Origin: Amycolatopsis sp. FDAARGOS 1241 | GTDB taxonomy: Bacteria > Actinomycetota > Actinomycetes > Mycobacteriales > Pseudonocardiaceae | Reading direction: 5' to 3' | Assembly (NCBI RefSeq): GCF_016889705.1 | Contig: NZ_CP069526.1 | Span: 7,902,001 to 7,966,000, forward strand | Length of the DNA: 64,000 nucleotides | Shown here: piece by piece, positions 60,333 through 64,000 of the stretch | Layout of the letters: every line of letters starts with the position of its first letter | Position numbering within the stretch: position 1 is the stretch's first letter | The notes under the pieces: generated by a model | Seen by the model: the letters and a program-made list of their open reading frames with translations, nothing else | Told to the model about the DNA's origin: nothing | The model's database searches: none | Translations under genes and position numbers: made by a program

Positions 60333-62468
60333 GTGAGCGACCACGAGGACAGCGCACGGCGTGACACACCGTCCGAATCGGACAACCGGGCCGAGGAGCA
60401 CGGAGTCACGTCGCAGCCGCCCGGCGCCGAGGAACCCGACGAGGTCCCCGCCGGTGCCGGCGGCTCGCGCGCGGCCTCGACCGGTGCCGAAAGTCCGGCC
60501 GGCGGCGAGGGCCCGCGTGGGACGGAGACCTCCCGCTCGGCTGAACGCTCGACCGGCACCGAGGCTGCGTCCGCCACCGAAGGTTCAGCGGCCGGTCCTG
60601 CCTGGGCCGAGGCTGATCACACGACCGGCGGCACCCCCGACCCTGAGCACTCGACGCACGCTGAAAGTTCGGCTCGCGATGACGTACCGCAGTGGGCGCA
60701 GACCCCGGACGCTGGGCGCACGACCGACAGCGGAGCCGCGTCCGGCGGCGAAGGTCCAGCCGACGGTCCTGCGTGGTCCGAGACTGATCACACGACCGGC
60801 GGCGCCTCCAGCGCTGAGCACGCGACTGACGCCGAAAATCCGGCTCGCGATGACGTCGAGCAGTGGGCGCCGACCTCGCGCTCGGCTGAACGCACGACCG
60901 GTACCGAGGCTGCGTCCGCCACCGAAGGTCCAGCCGACGGTCCTGCGTGGTCCGAGACTGATCACACGACCGGCGCCTCCAGCACTGAGCACGCGACTCA
61001 CGCCGAAAATCCGGCTCGCGATGATGTCCCGCTTTGGGCGCAGACCGGCACCGCGGCCTCGCACGAGACCGGAATCTCGAGTGGCGCCGGGGAATGGCCC
61101 GGGGCTGCGTCGTCGCAGGGAACTGGGCTCTCGCGTGAGGCCGCAGCCGGCGGTGAAGTCTCGCGTGCCGGTGAAGATTCGTACGGTGCCGAAGACGTGC
61201 TGGCCTCACCGGGGCCCGTGGCCGCAGCGGGGCATCGCGCTCCGCCTGCGCGGGTGCGGCGGTCGCCGTGGAACCGGGGGCGCGATCGGGTGATCGCCGC
61301 GGTGATCGCGGTGGTGGTCGTGGCCGTGGGCCTGGTCATCGCGTTGACCAGCGACAACCTGCACACGAGCCGTGCGCTCGCCGACCCCCCGCCGGCCTTG
61401 CCGGCGGCCCCGGCGGCCGTGCCGGGGTCGATGTCGCAGCTGTGGCAGGCACCCAGCTCCGCGACGCCGGTACCGATCGGCGAGGACGACACCGTGACCA
61501 CGGCCGACGGCGGTGAGGTCGCGGGCCGCGATCCGCTCACCGGCAAAATCCGCTGGCACTACACGCGCGAGAACCTGCAACTGTGCACTGTGGACACCGC
61601 GTGGGGACGCGTGAACGCCGTGTACCACAAGTCGATGGGTTGCAGCGAGGTCACGCAGCTCGACCCGTCGACGGGCCACATCACGGCGCAGCGCAACGGC
61701 GACGCGGAGCTCGGCACTCAGCTCGTCAGCGACGGCGCGCACGTGACCACCACGGGCAAGCACCTGCTCGACACCTGGCGCGATGACCTGGTGAAGAGCA
61801 TGGAGTACGGCAAGGTGCCGTTCATCGTCAACCCGAACAAGCAGCCGCGCACCGGCTGCACCTACGGCACGGTCGCCGCGGCCGCCGAGAAGGTCGGCGT
61901 CATCGAACGCTGCCCCGGCGACCCCCACGACCGCTTGACCGTGTACCGCGCCACGGCCGAGCACGAGGACCAGCCGGTGGTCGTCTTCAGCACCGTCCTG
62001 GCCGGTTCGCGCGCCCGCGTCGTCGCCATGTCGGGGGATTTCACGGCCGTCCTGCTGCCCGACCGGAAACTCCTGGTCATCTACGGCCCGGACGGCTCGG
62101 AGAAGTCGGCCTACCCCATGGACCTCCCCGCGTCCGACCTCGCCGCCGACCCCGCGGGCGGCGTGGAGCAGACCAGCCGCACCGACAGCGCCGTCTATTG
62201 GTTCACAGGCACCAAGACGATCGCCCTCTCCCGCGACGACCTCACCCCTCGCTGGACCCTGTCCGGCACCCTGGGCCCGGGAATCACGTTCGCGCACCAG
62301 CTCGTGGTGCCCATCAAAGGCGGCCTGGCGGTCCTCAACGAATCGGACGGCTCGACGATCCGCACGGTTGGCGTCGACCGGGGCGCGTACGAGGGGGTGG
62401 TCCGCCTGACCGCACTGGGCCCCGTACTGCTCGAACAACGCGGTCCGGTTGTCGCCGCACTGCGCTGA
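60333..62468 (+). CDS. Rv3212-like membrane-anchored beta-propeller protein with repeat-rich N-terminus
   Basis: A 711-residue protein. Residues 1-310 are low-complexity, acidic and Thr/Ala-rich, and include three ~57-residue tandem repeats (67-238). A single membrane helix spans ~319-338 ('RVIAAVIAVVVVAVGLVIAL'). The outer C-terminal ~360 residues resemble a PQQ-like propeller ('VTTADGGEVAGRDPLTGKIR', 'GGLAVLNESDGSTIRTVGV') with about six cysteines. The gene lies 37 bases after the helicase, as Rv3212 follows rhlE. GTG start after a modest GGAG site. The repeats appear lineage-specific and look recently expanded. Confidence 0.85.
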   Translation: MSDHEDSARRDTPSESDNRAEEHGVTSQPPGAEEPDEVPAGAGGSRAASTGAESPAGGEGPRGTETSRSAERSTGTEAASATEGSAAGPAWAEADHTTGGTPDPEHSTHAESSARDDVPQWAQTPDAGRTTDSGAASGGEGPADGPAWSETDHTTGGASSAEHATDAENPARDDVEQWAPTSRSAERTTGTEAASATEGPADGPAWSETDHTTGASSTEHATHAENPARDDVPLWAQTGTAASHETGISSGAGEWPGAASSQGTGLSREAAAGGEVSRAGEDSYGAEDVLASPGPVAAAGHRAPPARVRRSPWNRGRDRVIAAVIAVVVVAVGLVIALTSDNLHTSRALADPPPALPAAPAAVPGSMSQLWQAPSSATPVPIGEDDTVTTADGGEVAGRDPLTGKIRWHYTRENLQLCTVDTAWGRVNAVYHKSMGCSEVTQLDPSTGHITAQRNGDAELGTQLVSDGAHVTTTGKHLLDTWRDDLVKSMEYGKVPFIVNPNKQPRTGCTYGTVAAAAEKVGVIERCPGDPHDRLTVYRATAEHEDQPVVVFSTVLAGSRARVVAMSGDFTAVLLPDRKLLVIYGPDGSEKSAYPMDLPASDLAADPAGGVEQTSRTDSAVYWFTGTKTIALSRDDLTPRWTLSGTLGPGITFAHQLVVPIKGGLAVLNESDGSTIRTVGVDRGAYEGVVRLTALGPVLLEQRGPVVAALR
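60531..61046 (+). repeat. Three long in-frame tandem repeats (about 171-174 bp)
   Basis: Units of 174, 171 and 171 bases encode residues 67-124, 125-181 and 182-238 of the propeller protein. Each unit contains a G-P-A-W-(A/S)-E-(A/T)-D-H-T-T-G core and ends in A-R-D-D-V-x-x-W-A-x-T. Units 2 and 3 share long identical stretches at the DNA level, whereas unit 1 has diverged more, which suggests that unit 2 or 3 is the newest copy. Confidence 0.85.
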
Positions 62469-62739
62469 CGCACGCGGACGCGGGTGACACGCCCGCTGCT
62501 CCGGACCAGCCAACCTCGACGAACCGCACGGCAACCGTCACGTCAACGATCGCGTGGCCGGCGTTCAAGCCACTGGTCGGACCATGCCCCGGCGGCTACC
62601 TCCGTCAGGGGATCCGCCTGCCCGCGCCTGATTCGAACCGCGAAAGCGCCGCCCACCCGGGACAGTCGACCGCAACCGCCCCAGTCCGCCCCGGCGTCCT
62701 TTGCGCATGGGCCCACTCGCGCAGCCCCCACTCTCTCGA

Positions 62740-63304
62740 GGCAGGGGACCGGCAAAGTTGTTGTGGTGTTTAGGGCCAGAAAGCCGAGCGGGGTGAGTGG
62801 GCGGCTGGTGTGTCTAGTCACGTGGCGTATTCCGGCGGCGATGTTGGTCCAGCCGGTGTGGCGGGGTGCGCTGGTGGCGATGTGCCAGGCTGGCCATGAC
62901 GCGGGGGCGGTGCCGGCGCGGACGGGAGTGGTTTCGGGCAGGTGCCGTCGCGGGTCCAGTGGAGGGTGTTTTCCATGTGCCAGTGGTTGCGGATGTAGCC
63001 GCTGATGTGGCGGTGGTGGCGTGCAGGGCGTCGGCGGTGACCACTTACCTGGTCAGATCGAGGGGCCAGGCTCGGGCCACTGAATGGGGTGTGCCGCGCA
63101 GGTCTCGCGGATCTCGTACTTGACGAAGGAGTTCACGCGGTCCGTAGCCCATTCCGGATCGGTGTGGGGGTCAGCCGGGGATCACGCACGATTGCGCAGC
63201 GGCCACGGCTCTCTCAGACGATCATGGGACTTGGACACTCGCATGATCAATCGCGGCCGTGCCCGCCCAGCAACCAGGCGATAAGACTTGGCCGGAACCC
63301 TGCC
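62740..63304 (-). mobile_element. Shortened ISAs1-like insertion sequence
   Basis: A 565-base element is bounded by inverted ends. The left end GGCAGGGGACCGGCAAAGT (from 62740) matches the reverse complement of the right end (63286-63304, GGCAGGGTTCCGGCCAAGT) at 16 of 19 positions. Inside, on the minus strand, are broken pieces of an ISAs1-type transposase. A full element of this family is about twice as long, so a large internal part is gone. I see no clear target-site duplication. The flank 62469-62739 after the propeller gene, and 63305-63431, hold nothing I can assign. Confidence 0.6.
62811..63065 (-). pseudogene. ISAs1-family transposase remnant
   Basis: On the minus strand three fragments in different frames read like an ISAs1 DDE transposase: 'VVTADALHA' (around the second catalytic aspartate), then immediately 'SGYIRNHWHMENTLHWTRDG' (the region with the catalytic glutamate), then 'VRAGTAP' and 'TGWTNIAAGIRH' (the C-terminus). 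In intact proteins about 60-70 residues separate the first two, so there is an internal deletion as well as at least one frameshift. The remnant cannot encode an active enzyme. Confidence 0.6.
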
Positions 63305-63492
63305 CTCCTTGGGGGGCGTCTCCGCTCCCATTCTACCGGCCACCACCCACAAAATTCGCACAAGCCGTTGGTTGCCCACAGGCCGGGCCAGTTGTGGACA
63401 AGGCGTGTTTCCCTTGGGGGAGAACAACTTCTCAGCGCAAGGAGTTCAGGACCTCGCGCAGTTCGGCGACTTCGGCGTCCGACCACGGCACG

Positions 63493-64000
63493 TCAGGCGA
63501 GCCAGAAGACGGCCAGCACGACGATCGCCACCACCAGCACCGCGGCGCCGGCCAAGCCAGCCGCGCGGCCGTAGCGCCGGTCGGCGAAGCGCTGCAGCAG
63601 GAGCGCGACGACGGCCGCCACGGGGTGGCCGATCAGCATCGGCAGGCCGGGACCAGGGGCGTCCGTGACGAGGCAGACGACCTCGACCCCCAAGACGCCG
63701 ACAGCCAGCACGGCCAAGCTCGCGGCCACCGACCCCGTGAACCCGCGCCACCACCGGCCCCGCGGCTTCTCCGGCGCGACCGTCTCTGCCCGCTCCGGTG
63801 TGGCGACCGGGACCGGCTCAGTGGTTGCGTCATCGGCAGCAACCCCGGTCGACAGCGCCGAATTGCCAGCTTCGAACGGCTCGACGGCTGCCGCGCCGCT
63901 GGTTGAGGCCGAGTCACGAGCCGGAGGGGCCGGCGAAACGGCTGGGGCGAGTCCGGGTGCGTCGGAAGTCGGCCCGGCCTGCAGCGATGCGGCAGGGGTA
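63493..64000 (-). CDS. Membrane protein with disordered N-terminus, partial
   Basis: The frame is open from the window edge (base 64000) to a TGA at 63493, so the 5' end lies outside the window. The visible ~168 residues are an Ala/Pro/Thr-rich stretch (for example 'EPVPVATPERAETVAPEKPR') followed by two membrane helices, 'SLAVLAVGVLGVEVVCLVTD' and 'LAGAAVLVVAIVVLAVFWLA', with a basic loop 'RFADRRYGRAAG' between them. I do not recognise the family. After the stop, a 19-codon GTG ORF (63491-63432) reads like the end of a helical peptide ('SDAEVAELREVLNSLR'), but it is too short to call. Confidence 0.65.
   Translation of the reverse strand, partial: TPAASLQAGPTSDAPGLAPAVSPAPPARDSASTSGAAAVEPFEAGNSALSTGVAADDATTEPVPVATPERAETVAPEKPRGRWWRGFTGSVAASLAVLAVGVLGVEVVCLVTDAPGPGLPMLIGHPVAAVVALLLQRFADRRYGRAAGLAGAAVLVVAIVVLAVFWLA

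Noticed and set aside
61206..62534. A 442-codon antisense frame opposite the propeller protein.
   Set aside because: Its composition is that of a shadow frame and the plus-strand protein is clearly coding.
62630..62639. GATTCGAACC, resembling a tRNA T-loop.
   Set aside because: The flanking bases do not pair as a T-stem, and no acceptor, D or anticodon arms can be built around it.
63089..63574. Plus-strand 161-residue frame near the IS remnant.
   Set aside because: It runs across the element's end and into sequence antisense to the membrane protein; no family resemblance.

Overview
The window is chromosomal DNA of very high G+C with strong third-position G/C, frequent GTG and TTG starts, and many 1-4 base ATGA, GTGA and TGATG overlaps between same-strand genes. 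Gene content (AdnAB, MoeZ, a TIGR02569 protein, DUF3152, DUF3107, NnaR, a Rv3212-like propeller protein) marks an actinomycete of the Mycobacteriales/Pseudonocardiales side. An Amycolatopsis-like member of the Pseudonocardiaceae is my best inference. It is not an obvious island; recently disturbed DNA is limited to a few patches.

Layout. 0-3.7 kb: end of a GntP-type gluconate permease, an aldo/keto reductase with a divergent AraC-type regulator, and an ArsR-SRPBCC pair. 3.7-10.6 kb: a sugar operon on the minus strand (ROK repressor, lipoprotein binding protein, two ABC permeases with a 25-residue small ORF between them, GH4 glycosidase, BadF-type sugar kinase). 10.8-14.5 kb: NudC and a catalytic/non-catalytic pair of M16 peptidases. 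14.5-26.1 kb: envelope genes, including two tandem DUF2207 proteins, RDD, SpoIIM, a DUF58-MoxR-DUF4350-DUF4129 operon headed by a six-helix membrane protein, and a neutral zinc metallopeptidase. 26.2-34.6 kb: a potassium channel, the helicase-nucleases AdnB and AdnA, and an alkyltransferase-like (ATL) protein.

34.6-39.3 kb is a worn stretch. It holds a siderophore-interacting-protein gene with four apparent frameshifts, a stand-alone HemD-like protein, a WYL regulator facing a DUF3224 gene across a palindrome, an AlkZ-like HTH_42 protein, and MarR-like pieces on opposite strands. 39.3-48.0 kb is a six-gene nitrate/nitrite assimilation operon, nasA - electron-transfer flavoprotein - narK - nirB - nirD - nnaR, in which every junction is an overlap or nearly so. 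Nitrate would be imported by NarK, reduced by NasA fed by the flavoprotein, and nitrite taken to ammonium by NirBD, with NnaR (and probably GlnR at a box upstream of nasA) as regulators.

48.1-62.5 kb resumes a gene order I know from M. tuberculosis (Rv3205c to Rv3212): TIGR02569, moeZ, DUF3152, TetR, DUF3107, ferritin-like protein, DEAD-box helicase, propeller protein. The nudC, channel, adnB, adnA and ATL genes correspond to Rv3199c-Rv3204. The nitrate operon and the worn stretch therefore sit inside an otherwise conserved actinobacterial neighbourhood. Within this block lies an extra module of a TetR regulator, an AurF-like di-iron oxygenase and an alpha/beta hydrolase, with two tandem operator boxes abutting the TetR start codon. 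The right end carries a shortened ISAs1-like insertion sequence with recognisable inverted ends and a membrane protein that runs off the window.

No rRNA, tRNA, CRISPR array, phage or plasmid function was seen. I saw no complete novel defence or biosynthetic system. The items most worth testing are the sugar operon's uptake-phosphorylate-cleave logic, the HemD-like paralogue of NnaR, the TetR/AurF module, the small ORF bridging the permease genes, and a recurring Thr-Val-Asp codon string built on CCACWGTGG.
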